In this document: piece by piece, positions 26,293-33,909 of the stretch
Position numbering within the stretch: the stretch's first letter is position 1
How the letters are laid out: each line of letters begins with the position of its first letter
Source of the DNA: Actinomadura formosensis NBRC 14204
GTDB lineage: Bacteria; Actinomycetota; Actinomycetes; Streptosporangiales; Streptosporangiaceae
Direction of reading: 5' to 3'
Length of the DNA: 42,599 nt
Assembly (NCBI RefSeq): GCF_001552155.1
Contig: NZ_BCQQ01000051.1
Span: 1-42,599 of the forward strand
Program-made: the position numbers and the translations under genes
The notes under the pieces: generated by a model
Databases searched by the model: none
Told to the model about the DNA's origin: nothing
What the model saw: the letters and a program-made list of their open reading frames with translations, nothing else

Positions 26293-27320
26293 CAGTTGCC
26301 TCCCCTCTTCTGCCAGGGGCAGTTGGAGTTCGGCTCGGGCAGCGGGCAGCCGACATCGTCGGTGTTCTGCAGGCCCTGCAGCCACGTCCGCAGGAACGCG
26401 TCTGTCGCGAACCGGATCTGCAGCGACTTGTTCTTGGGGTTGTAGCCGTTGATGAGCGCGCCGCTGATGCCGGGCAGCACGTTCAGCAGTTGCGCGAGCT
26501 GCTTGGCGTTGCCCTTGAGGATGAGCGCGGTCCGGGTGAGGACGGCGAGGTCGTACGGCAGGTTCCCCTTGTACTTCTGCAGCAGTTCGTCGCCGTTCTT
26601 CGCCAGGTCGAGGATCCCGTTGATCAGCTGCTGGAGCTCGCCGCGCTCGGAGCTGAGCACCTGGCTCGCGGTGCCGAAGTCGCGGATCACCGCGCCGAGG
26701 ACCTCCTCGCGCCCGCGCACCACCCCGGCCAGCCGGTTCAGGTTCCGCGCGACCTTGATCAGCTCCTCGTCCTGCCCGGCGACGTTCTCGATGAGCCGGG
26801 CGCTCTGCTCCAGGGTGGCGTTGAACTCCTTGCCGTTGCCCCGCACCGTGCCGGCCGCGGTGCCGAGCGCGTTCTGCATCTTGGTCGGGTCGAGCGCGTT
26901 CGCGAGGTTGGTGAACGAGCTGAGTGCGTCGTCCACCTCGACCGGCACGTGGGTGCGCTCGATCGGGATGACGTTCGAGGTCTCCTTCGCCTCCCCCGGC
27001 TTCCACGCCGGGTGCAGGACGAGGTTGCGCTCGCCGATCAGGTTCAGCGGGACGATCGACGCCTGCACGCCCTTCGGCAGCGGGACGTCACCGCGCAGGT
27101 GGAAGGTGACCTTGACCTTGTCACCCTGGTTCTCGACCTTGTCGACGAGGCCGACGTCCGCGCCCATCACCTTGACCCTGGACTGCTTGTAGAAGGAGCG
27201 GGCCTTCGGGACGTAGACGACCATCGTCCGCTCGCCGGGGGCGGGGGCGAGCGAGCAGCCGCCGAGGGACGCGGTCAGCGTGAGGCCGAGCGCGAGGGCG
27301 ATTCCCTTCCCCCTCCTCAT
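26292..27320 (-). CDS. mceD: MceD family protein, putative lipoprotein
   Basis: This 342-aa Mce protein carries a signal sequence ending in SLGGC, so it too may be lipidated, which is less usual for the fourth subunit. The MCE domain runs from about residue 33 (MVVYVPKARSFYKQSRVKVMG, GLVDKVENQGDKVKV). The helical region contains AKQLAQLLNVLPGISGALING and the end DDVGCPLPEPNSNCPW holds two Cys. The ATG at 27320 sits in a TGATG junction with mceC. Confidence 0.9.
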   Translation of the reverse strand: MRRGKGIALALGLTLTASLGGCSLAPAPGERTMVVYVPKARSFYKQSRVKVMGADVGLVDKVENQGDKVKVTFHLRGDVPLPKGVQASIVPLNLIGERNLVLHPAWKPGEAKETSNVIPIERTHVPVEVDDALSSFTNLANALDPTKMQNALGTAAGTVRGNGKEFNATLEQSARLIENVAGQDEELIKVARNLNRLAGVVRGREEVLGAVIRDFGTASQVLSSERGELQQLINGILDLAKNGDELLQKYKGNLPYDLAVLTRTALILKGNAKQLAQLLNVLPGISGALINGYNPKNKSLQIRFATDAFLRTWLQGLQNTDDVGCPLPEPNSNCPWQKRGGN

Positions 27321-28342
27321 CAGTTGCCTCCCTTCGAGCGCCGCGTGGAGATCGGGCCGGGCGGCTGCAGCGGGCCGAGCCCGGTGAGCACGCCCTCGAT
27401 CCAGGGACCGTTGCCCCGCAGGTTCGCGACCTGCTGGAACGTCGGGCCGAGCAGCGAGAAGTCGGTGTTCAGCGCGTCCATGTTGGGCGCGAGCCGGGTG
27501 GTCAGCAGGTGCAGGTCGTCCAGCAGCGCGTCGAGCTGCTTCTGGTTCTTGGAGATCACGTTGTCCAGCGTCCGGACGGTCCGGTTGCCCTGCCCGATCG
27601 TCGCGGCCAGCTCGCCGCGGCGCCGCACCAGCGCCTGGAGCAGCACCTGGCTGGCGTCGATGATCCGGCGGAGTTCCGCGTCCTTGCCGGCCAGCGTGCC
27701 GGTGATCGTCTTGCTGTTCTCGATCAGCCGCTGGATCTGCGGGTAGGAGTCGTTCAGCGTGCGGGACACCTGCTCGATGTCGACCAGGATCCGGCGGAGC
27801 TTCTGCGCGCCCGGCGACTTGATCTTGTTGACCTCGGTGAGCAGCTTGTCGATGCTCTTCTGGTCGAGCTTGCCGACGATGTTCTGCGCGCCCTCCAGCG
27901 CGTCCGGGACCGTGAACGGGACGCTGGTGCGCGACAGCGGGACCCGCCGCCGCGCCTGCGGCACGTCCGCCATGTAGGGCTTGGTGACCGGGCCGGACAG
28001 CCGCAGGTACCGGCCGCCGAGCAGCGTGGTCGTCTGGATCTCCGCCCGGGTCTTCGGCCCGAGGTCGATCCCGGCGTTGACGTGCCAGGTCACGATGACC
28101 TTGCCGTGTGCGAAGTCCGGCTGCACGGAGGTGACCCGGCCCGACTTCACGCCCGCGACCCGCACGTCCTGGCCCTTCTTCAGCCCGGCCGCGTCGCTGA
28201 ACTCGCCGCTCATCGTGTAGCCGCGCTCGAACAGGTGCATCTGGCCGACGGAGAACGCGAACACGCTGGCGGCGCCGAGCGCGGTCACGGTGACGATCGC
28301 GACGATCTTCTGGTTGACGTCCCGCAGGGACTTCAGCGCCAT
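27320..28342 (-). CDS. mceC: MceC family protein
   Basis: This 340-aa protein has an N-terminal membrane helix (IVAIVTVTALGAASVFAF), the MCE domain (YTMSGEFSDAAGLKKGQDVRV) and a helical needle (SVPFTVPDALEGAQNIV onward), but lacks the C-terminal Cys pair. The start at 28342 overlaps the mceB stop in TGATG. Its last codons (Lys-Gly-Gly-Asn) spell the GGGAGG that serves as SD for mceD. Confidence 0.9.
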   Translation of the reverse strand: MALKSLRDVNQKIVAIVTVTALGAASVFAFSVGQMHLFERGYTMSGEFSDAAGLKKGQDVRVAGVKSGRVTSVQPDFAHGKVIVTWHVNAGIDLGPKTRAEIQTTTLLGGRYLRLSGPVTKPYMADVPQARRRVPLSRTSVPFTVPDALEGAQNIVGKLDQKSIDKLLTEVNKIKSPGAQKLRRILVDIEQVSRTLNDSYPQIQRLIENSKTITGTLAGKDAELRRIIDASQVLLQALVRRRGELAATIGQGNRTVRTLDNVISKNQKQLDALLDDLHLLTTRLAPNMDALNTDFSLLGPTFQQVANLRGNGPWIEGVLTGLGPLQPPGPISTRRSKGGN

Positions 28343-29421
28343 CAGCCGCCACCTCCCGCCAGCATCTTCCGCAGCTCGGCGAGGTCGTCCTTGGACGGCT
28401 GGCCCGTGCCGGGCGCCTTTGGCAGCTCCATCGGGAACGGGCACGGCCCCTGCATCACGTTCAGGCACAGCGCGTTCGTGCGCAGGTAGTGGCCGCCGTT
28501 CGCGGTGGAGAACAGCTGCCGCAGCGTCAGCGGAAGCTGCCGCACCATCTTCTCCAGCTCGTCCACGTTCAGCCGGAACGTCTCGCTGAATTCGCCGAGG
28601 TTGCCGATGATCCGGTTCAGCTGGGCCTCGTTGCCGCCGAGCACCTGGTTCAGGTTGGTGGTCACGCCCGAGATCTCCACGACCGCGTTGTCGAGCAGCT
28701 TGCGGTTGTTCGCGAACACCCTGGTGAGCGACTCCAGGTTGTCGATGCTCGCCGCGATCTGCCGGTCCCGGGTCGCGATCGCCTCGCTCACCGTCTCGTA
28801 GTCGTCGATCATCCCCTGGATCGTCTTCCGGCGGGCGGAGAACGTCTGCAGCAGCAGGTCCAGGTTGTCGGTCAGCAGCGAGATGTTCTGCTCGTTGCCG
28901 TCCAGCGCCTGGGAGAAGGCGAACAGGATCTTGTTGAGCTGGTTCGGGTCCAGGTTGCGGGTGAGCGGGCCGAGGCTGTTGACGATGTCGCCGAGGTCCA
29001 CCACCGACCGGGTGTGCGGGACCCGGTCGCCGTCACCGAGCCGGCTCTGGCTCGTCCCCGCCTCCAGGTAGACGACCCGCTGCCCCATCACGTTGCGCCA
29101 GCGGATCGCGGCCGTGGAGTCGGACGGGACGCGGACGTCCCTGTCGACCTCCATCACCACCACGGCCTTGCCGCGCACCACCTTGATGCTCTCGACCTGC
29201 CCGACGGGCGTGCCCGCGACCTTCACGTCATCACCCGTGAGGAGGCCGGTGACGTCGTCGAACGTCGCGGTCAGCTTGTAGCGGGCCCGGAAGCTCGTGC
29301 CGAGGATCTGCTGGCCGATGTAGAGCGTGAGCAGCCCGGTCACCGTCACGAACACCAGCGTCTTCAGCATCGTGCCGTATTCGGGCCCGCGCGCGGCCTT
29401 GGCGCGCCTGCGCGGGCTCAT
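28342..29421 (-). CDS. mceB: MceB family protein
   Basis: This 359-aa protein has a short basic cytoplasmic start, a membrane helix (LKTLVFVTVTGLLTLYIGQ), the MCE domain (YKLTATFDDVTGLLTGDDVKV, GQVESIKVVRGKAVV), and a long helical region with ARRKTIQGMIDDYETVSEAI and the Cys-bearing end NALCLNVMQGPCPFPMEL. The ATG overlaps the mceA stop by 4 bp (ATGA). It ends in four Gly codons that provide the SD for mceC. Confidence 0.92.
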   Translation of the reverse strand: MSPRRRAKAARGPEYGTMLKTLVFVTVTGLLTLYIGQQILGTSFRARYKLTATFDDVTGLLTGDDVKVAGTPVGQVESIKVVRGKAVVVMEVDRDVRVPSDSTAAIRWRNVMGQRVVYLEAGTSQSRLGDGDRVPHTRSVVDLGDIVNSLGPLTRNLDPNQLNKILFAFSQALDGNEQNISLLTDNLDLLLQTFSARRKTIQGMIDDYETVSEAIATRDRQIAASIDNLESLTRVFANNRKLLDNAVVEISGVTTNLNQVLGGNEAQLNRIIGNLGEFSETFRLNVDELEKMVRQLPLTLRQLFSTANGGHYLRTNALCLNVMQGPCPFPMELPKAPGTGQPSKDDLAELRKMLAGGGG

Positions 29422-30518
29422 GGCCTGGCCCCGGTCGCCGCGCCGCCGGTCTTGCGCGCCCCGCCCGCCCCGGGCAGCGGCACGTCGAAGGCCGTCGCCT
29501 TCGGCTTGACCGGGCAGACGTCGATGAAGATCTGGCACATGTCCAGGGGGAGGTCGTCGCGTGCCTGGGCGATCAGGGTGCCCTCCGGGCCGGGGATGCG
29601 GATGATCTGGGCCAGCAGCCCGAAGAAGCCGTTCAGGCTGTCCAGCAGCACCGGGATGTTGCGGCGCTGGTCGTCGACCACCGACACGATCGCGCCGCCG
29701 GTGTCGATGATCGTGCCGAGGTTGCGGCCGTGCCGCTGCAGGTTCGTGCCGACCGTGTCACCGAGCCGGGCCGACTCGTCCAGCAGCCGCGACACCTTGT
29801 CGGGCCGTGCGTTGATGACCTCGGAGAGCCGGTTGAAGTCGGTGGCGAACCCGGTGATCGTGTCGCCGCGCGACTCGAACGTGCCGGACAGGCCGTTGAT
29901 GTCGTTCAGGAGCGACTGGATCGCGGCCCGGTTCCGGTGGGTCGCGTCGACGACGATCGCGCCGTTGTCGATCGTCCGGCGCAGCGCCGGGCCCTGCCCG
30001 GACAGTCCGGCGCCGAACGTGTGCAGGATGGTCGCCACGTCGTCGGGGTTGATCGCCTTGGTGAGCCGGTAGGTGGGCCAGGCGGTGTCGGACAGTTCCT
30101 GCGGGTCGTTGGTCTTCGTGATCGTCCCGCCGTCCTTGAGGTACGGGCCGCTCAGCTCGTGCGCGCCGAGGTCGAGGCCGATGTCCTTCGGGCCGAACAC
30201 CGACACCGGCTCGACCGTCGCCACCGCCGTGTCGGCGATCCTGACGCCCTTGTCGACCCGGAGCCGGACGGTGACGCGGCCGTCGTCGTCCAGCTTGAGG
30301 CGCTCGACCGTGCCGACCGCGATCCCGCGGATCTTGACGTCGGACTTGCCCGGGTCGAGGCCCTGCCCGGCCCGGCCGAACGTCGCGTCGTAGTAGGTGG
30401 ATCCCGCGTGGGACGGCATGGAGCCGACCGCCACGAACGCCGCGGCGGCCGCGATGACCCCGGCACCGACCAGCCCGAAGAGCGTCCGGGAGCGGGTGGA
30501 CAGTGTCTCCTCGCTCAT
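29418..30518 (-). CDS. mceA: MceA family protein
   Basis: This 366-aa protein is the first Mce subunit. It has an N-terminal helix (LFGLVGAGVIAAAAAFVAVG), the MCE domain (YYDATFGRAGQGLDPGKSDVKI, RGIAVGTVERLKLDDDGRV), helices with VSRLLDESARLGDTVGTNLQ, and a Cys-containing end (DMCQIFIDVCPVKP). The start overlaps the yrbEB stop by 4 bp (ATGA). Confidence 0.92.
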   Translation of the reverse strand: MSEETLSTRSRTLFGLVGAGVIAAAAAFVAVGSMPSHAGSTYYDATFGRAGQGLDPGKSDVKIRGIAVGTVERLKLDDDGRVTVRLRVDKGVRIADTAVATVEPVSVFGPKDIGLDLGAHELSGPYLKDGGTITKTNDPQELSDTAWPTYRLTKAINPDDVATILHTFGAGLSGQGPALRRTIDNGAIVVDATHRNRAAIQSLLNDINGLSGTFESRGDTITGFATDFNRLSEVINARPDKVSRLLDESARLGDTVGTNLQRHGRNLGTIIDTGGAIVSVVDDQRRNIPVLLDSLNGFFGLLAQIIRIPGPEGTLIAQARDDLPLDMCQIFIDVCPVKPKATAFDVPLPGAGGARKTGGAATGARP

Positions 30519-31369
30519 CCGGTCAGCCTCACCGTGCCGCCGTGGCCCCAGAAGATGTACGACAGGACCAGGTTCATCAGGATCATCAGGATGGTCGACT
30601 CCCGGATCGCGCGGCCCGCGGCGACGCCGACGCCGACCGGGCCGCCCGCCGCGTAGTAGCCGCGGTAGCAGTGAATGAACATGATGATGAAGGCGAACAC
30701 CGCGACCTTGACGGCGCTGTAGAACACGTCGATCGGCGGCAGGTAGAGGTGGAAGTAGTAGTCGTAGATGCCGGGCGAGAGGCCGAAGTACTGGATCGTG
30801 ATGAACCGGGTGGCGAAGAACGCCATGAACAGCGACACCAGGTACAGCGGCACGAGCGCGATGACGCCGGCGGCGACGCGGGTGCTCACCAGGTAGGCCA
30901 GCGAGTTGATGCCCATGACCTCCAGCGCGTCGATCTCCTCGGAGATCCGCATCGCGCCGATCTCGGCGGTGAACCCGGTGCCGACCTGCGCGACCAGCGC
31001 CACGCCCGCGATGATCGGGGTGACCTCGCGGACGTTGGAGTAGCTGGAGACCAGCCCGCTGAACGCCTCCGCGCCGATGCGCTCCAGCCCGGGGTAGCCC
31101 TGCAGGCCGACCATCGCGCCGGTGGCGAGCGACATCGTCGCGATCACGAAGATCATGCCGCCGCCGATGACGAGCGCGCCGACGCCGACGGTGATGTCGC
31201 TGACCTGCTTGGCGAGCGTCTTGCCGTACTTGCGCCGCAGGACGATGTCGAAGAACAGGTGGTAGAGGACCCGGCCGAGGAAGATCGGCAGGTTGGCCGA
31301 CGCGGCGAGGCCCGCGGTCCGGCCCCTGACGGCACGGCCCAGCTTGCGGACGGGGGAAATGGCGACCAT
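30515..31369 (-). CDS. yrbEB: YrbE/MlaE-family permease, second copy
   Basis: This 284-aa permease subunit has about five helices. The family core is visible: SLATGAMVGLQGYPGLERIGAE, then ITPIIAG-like EVTPIIAGVALVAQVGTGFTAEIG, and the conserved ISEEIDALEVMGINSLAYLV that contacts the ATPase. The pair YrbEA/YrbEB forms the membrane channel of the Mce importer. It begins at ATG 31369, overlapping the yrbEA stop in TGATG. Confidence 0.95.
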   Translation of the reverse strand: MVAISPVRKLGRAVRGRTAGLAASANLPIFLGRVLYHLFFDIVLRRKYGKTLAKQVSDITVGVGALVIGGGMIFVIATMSLATGAMVGLQGYPGLERIGAEAFSGLVSSYSNVREVTPIIAGVALVAQVGTGFTAEIGAMRISEEIDALEVMGINSLAYLVSTRVAAGVIALVPLYLVSLFMAFFATRFITIQYFGLSPGIYDYYFHLYLPPIDVFYSAVKVAVFAFIIMFIHCYRGYYAAGGPVGVGVAAGRAIRESTILMILMNLVLSYIFWGHGGTVRLTG

Positions 31370-32172
31370 CAGAACCTCGGGGGGAAGAGGACCTGGTAGA
31401 TCATGGTGAGGATGTAGTTCGTCGCGAACACCACGATCGAGGTGACGACCACCGCCTTGTTCACTGCGCGGCCGACGCCGACGGGGCCGTAGTCGCAGTT
31501 CATGCCCATGTAGCAGGCGACGGCGGCGGCGATGAAACCGAACACCCACGCCTTGAACAAGGTGATCATCAGGTCCGAGAACTGCAGCAGGACGGTGGCG
31601 CCGTCGAAGAACGCGCCGGGGCTGACGCCCTGCTGGATGACGTTGAAGTAGTAACCGCCGATGATGCCCGCCAGGATCACCACCGAGCACAGCAGCCCGG
31701 ACACCATGCTCGCCGCCCACAGCCTGGGGGTGACCAGGCGGTGGATCGGGTTGATGCCCATGACCTCCATCGCCGCGAGTTCGTCGCGGATGTTGCGGGC
31801 GCCCATGTCGGCGGTGATGGCCGATCCGCCCACGCCGGACACCAGCAGCGCGGAGGCCAGTGGCGCCACCTGCTGGATCATCGCGGCGGTCAGCATCGCC
31901 CCGGTGCCCGACTGCGCGCCGAGCTGCCGGGCGATGTCGCCGACCTGGAGCGAGATGGTGGCGCCGAGCGGCACCGCGATGAGCATGACGGGCACGCTGG
32001 TGACCCGCGCCAGGAACCAGCACTGCTCGATGAACTCGCCCCACCATTGGCGCAGGTCCCAGGAGCGGCGCAGCCCTTCGAGCAGGGTCACGCACAGCAG
32101 TCCGGTCTCGTCGAGTGCGCGCCCGAGGCGTCTGCGTGCCAGGTCCGGGGCCTTGGTCAGGCTCAGGGCCAT
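31369..32172 (-). CDS. yrbEA: YrbE/MlaE-family permease, first copy
   Basis: This 267-aa permease subunit has SLQVGDIARQLGAQSGTGAM, VSGVGGSAITADMGARNIRDEL and the coupling segment AAMEVMGINPIHRLVTPRL. ATG 32172 is chosen from homology; the nearest SD-like run is GGGGAAGG at 32190-32183, 10 nt upstream. The ATG overlaps the stop of a 28-codon leader ORF (TGATG), so its translation is probably coupled to that leader. No MceG-type ATPase is found in the window, as is usual for actinobacterial mce loci. Confidence 0.93.
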   Translation of the reverse strand: MALSLTKAPDLARRRLGRALDETGLLCVTLLEGLRRSWDLRQWWGEFIEQCWFLARVTSVPVMLIAVPLGATISLQVGDIARQLGAQSGTGAMLTAAMIQQVAPLASALLVSGVGGSAITADMGARNIRDELAAMEVMGINPIHRLVTPRLWAASMVSGLLCSVVILAGIIGGYYFNVIQQGVSPGAFFDGATVLLQFSDLMITLFKAWVFGFIAAAVACYMGMNCDYGPVGVGRAVNKAVVVTSIVVFATNYILTMIYQVLFPPRF

Positions 32173-32258
32173 CAGCCGGTGACCTTCCCCGGAGGGGCCG
32201 CGTCTTTCCGGGGGGGCCACCCACCGAACCCCCCGGAGGGGGGTGCGAGAAGGTCCAT
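32172..32258 (-). CDS. Proline-rich 28-aa leader peptide of the mce operon
   Basis: ATG 32258 is preceded by a perfect AAGGAGG at 5-nt spacing, the best SD in this region. The 28-codon ORF begins MDLLAPPSGG and ends APPGKVTG. Its stop shares TGATG with the yrbEA start, exactly like the junctions inside the operon. Three Pro-Pro pairs (APPS, WPPR, APPG) are potential EF-P-dependent pause sites. The frame stays open up to an ATG at 32396, but the SD favours 32258. The sequence supports translation strongly; a regulatory role is inference. Confidence 0.65.
   Translation of the reverse strand: MDLLAPPSGGFGGWPPRKDAAPPGKVTG
32187..32244 (-). promoter_or_regulatory. Attenuator-like set of mutually exclusive hairpins in the mce leader
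   Basis: On the minus strand there are four segments. Segment 1 is ACCCCCC (32244-32238). Segment 2 is TCCGGGGGG (32237-32229). Segment 3 is CCCCCCGGA (32215-32207). Segment 4 is TCCGGGG (32193-32187). Segments 1:2 pair over 7 bp (borrowing one base after segment 2), 2:3 over 9 bp with a 13-nt loop, and 3:4 over 7 bp with a 13-nt loop. The 3:4 helix covers the GGGG of the SD-like GGGGAAGG before yrbEA, while 2:3 leaves it free. All lie inside the leader ORF. Confidence 0.6.
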
Positions 32259-32425
32259 GCCAGCCTCCTTCTTCTCGGACGTCGGCGCCCATCCGATGCT
32301 CCGGATCCGCCGTCCCATAGGCGGCGCCCTCGTCCTGCTCGTCTGCGCGCCACCCTGGTCTCGGCAGAGACCGGGATCACCTGGGCACCCAAGCAAGCAC
32401 TCGGGTACCGCCTGTGATCTGAGGC

Positions 32426-32487
32426 ACTCTATTGGAAGAAGGTCTAAGAAGCGAGTACTTACTTTGTGATTTGTCCGAAGCTACGAT
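32426..32487. promoter_or_regulatory. Divergent mce/MarR promoters with a central palindrome
   Basis: On the minus strand TAGAGT (32431-32426) is a -10 candidate for the mce operon, giving a leader of about 160 nt before the small ORF. On the plus strand TACGAT (32482-32487) is the -10 of the MarR gene. Between them, 32449-32464 is a 16-bp near-palindrome centred on AGTACT (AAG..AGTACT..CTT, two mismatched pairs). It overlaps the expected -35 regions of both promoters, an ideal place for MarR repression. Confidence 0.55.
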
Positions 32488-32496
32488 CGGCGGACG

Positions 32497-33072
32497 ATGA
32501 TCGAGGCGCCACGAGAGGCGGAAGACGGCATGGACGGCGGCATGGACCCGCTGGTCATGGGCGTCCGGGACCGCTGGGAGAAGCAGGGGCTGCGGGGCGA
32601 GCCCTGGCCGTTCATGGCGGTCTGCTCGGTGGGACGGCTCAACCAGTTGCTCAAGAAGGCGCTCGACATCGAGCTGAAGCGGCTGGAACTCACCCGGACC
32701 GGCTATTTCCTGCTGACCACCCTGGCCCTCACGCCGCGCGGCGGCGCGCGGCTGAGCATGCTCGGCCGGTTCCTGATGATGCATCCGACGACGGTGAAGC
32801 TGACCGTCGACCAACTGGAGGCCGCCGGGCTCGTCGGCCGCACCCGGCATCCGCGCGACCGGCGCGCCACGATCGTCGCGATCACCCCGGCCGGACGCGC
32901 CCGCGTCAACGACGTCAGCCTGGCGCTGGAGGCGCCCGGCGGCGCGTTCGCCGCGTTCGCGGGCATGCACCGCGACATGTTCGACGCGCTGCAGCCGGCT
33001 CGCCTCGCGGCGGGTGATGTGGAGTCGCTCGATCCCGGCGCGCAGGAAGGCCCGGAACCCCGGCGGGGGTGA
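32497..33072 (+). CDS. MarR-family transcriptional regulator
   Basis: This 191-aa protein has the MarR winged helix: LNQLLKKALDIELKRLELTRTGYF, then LGRFLMMHPTTVKLTVDQLEAAGLV as recognition helix and RHPRDRRATIVAITPAGRARV as wing. It is divergent from the mce operon and probably represses it and itself, possibly released by a lipid or aromatic ligand. The ATG at 32497 is 9 nt after TACGAT, without a clear SD. Confidence 0.88.
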   Translation: MIEAPREAEDGMDGGMDPLVMGVRDRWEKQGLRGEPWPFMAVCSVGRLNQLLKKALDIELKRLELTRTGYFLLTTLALTPRGGARLSMLGRFLMMHPTTVKLTVDQLEAAGLVGRTRHPRDRRATIVAITPAGRARVNDVSLALEAPGGAFAAFAGMHRDMFDALQPARLAAGDVESLDPGAQEGPEPRRG

Positions 33073-33143
33073 ACCGCGTACGATACCGCCGCGGACCCTC
33101 ACTTCGACAACACGACACCCGGGCGATAAGGCAGTCTTCTCCT

Positions 33144-33842
33144 ATGCCACAGAGTCACGGCAGTCGCAGACGTCCCGGCGCCGGTGGGCGGCGGGTACGG
33201 CGGATGCTCACCAGCAACGTCACCATCACCATCGTCGCGATCGGGGCGCTCGGCACGGCGGTCACGCTGGTCGACCTCGGCGGCATAGGCGGCGACGACA
33301 CCAAGCCGCCGAAGGCCGCGGCCGCCGGCCTGTCCACCAACGACATGCTCGCCAACCTGACGTCGTCGTCCGACATGGACAAGGTCGCCGCCGACGCGAT
33401 CGCCCACGCCAAGAAGCGCGCCTACGAGGAGCACCAGCGGGAGCTGAAGCGGCTCAGGGAGAAGGCGAAGCGGGACGCGGCGGCGCGGGCGAAGCTGAAG
33501 GCGCAGCAGGAGCGGGAACGGCTCGCCAAGTCGAACCCGAGCGCCGCGCAGAACAAGGCGTACGGCAAGAAGATGAACGCGCTCAAGGGCTGGGACCGCT
33601 GCTGGCCGTCCCTGCTGACGCTGTGGAACCACGAGAGCGGCTGGAACGAGCGGGCCGTCAACCCCTCCAGCGGCGCCTACGGCATCCCGCAGGCGCTCCC
33701 CGGCTCCAAGCTCGCCAGCGCCGGACCCGACTGGCGCACCAGCTCCCCCACCCAGATCGCGTGGGGGCTCGGCTACATCAAGGCCCGGTACAAGGACCCG
33801 TGCGGCGCCTGGGCCTGGTGGCAGGCCCACAACTGGTACTAG
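33144..33842 (+). CDS. Membrane-anchored or secreted lysozyme-like (SLT/transglycosylase) protein
   Basis: This 232-aa protein has an Arg-rich start and a membrane helix or signal anchor (about 25-44). A highly charged coiled-coil stalk follows (EEHQRELKRLREKAKRDAAA), then a C-terminal lysozyme-like domain: WPSLLTLWNHESGWNERAVN with the likely catalytic Glu, SSGAYGIPQALPGSK, and the end GAWAWWQAHNWY. This is the fold of actinobacterial transglycosylase/Rpf-like peptidoglycan hydrolases. The ATG 33144 start fits the signal; an SD is not evident. Confidence 0.85.
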   Translation: MPQSHGSRRRPGAGGRRVRRMLTSNVTITIVAIGALGTAVTLVDLGGIGGDDTKPPKAAAAGLSTNDMLANLTSSSDMDKVAADAIAHAKKRAYEEHQRELKRLREKAKRDAAARAKLKAQQERERLAKSNPSAAQNKAYGKKMNALKGWDRCWPSLLTLWNHESGWNERAVNPSSGAYGIPQALPGSKLASAGPDWRTSSPTQIAWGLGYIKARYKDPCGAWAWWQAHNWY

Positions 33843-33909
33843 TCCACACAACCGGGGCCGGTCGCCGCTCCGCCCGGTTCCCGCGTCCGCGGCCTGGCAC
33901 CATGGAGTG

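Noticed and set aside
32259..32396. Longer version of the mce leader ORF starting at 32396
   Set aside because: No SD at that ATG, whereas AAGGAGG is perfectly placed for 32258. Kept only as an alternative.
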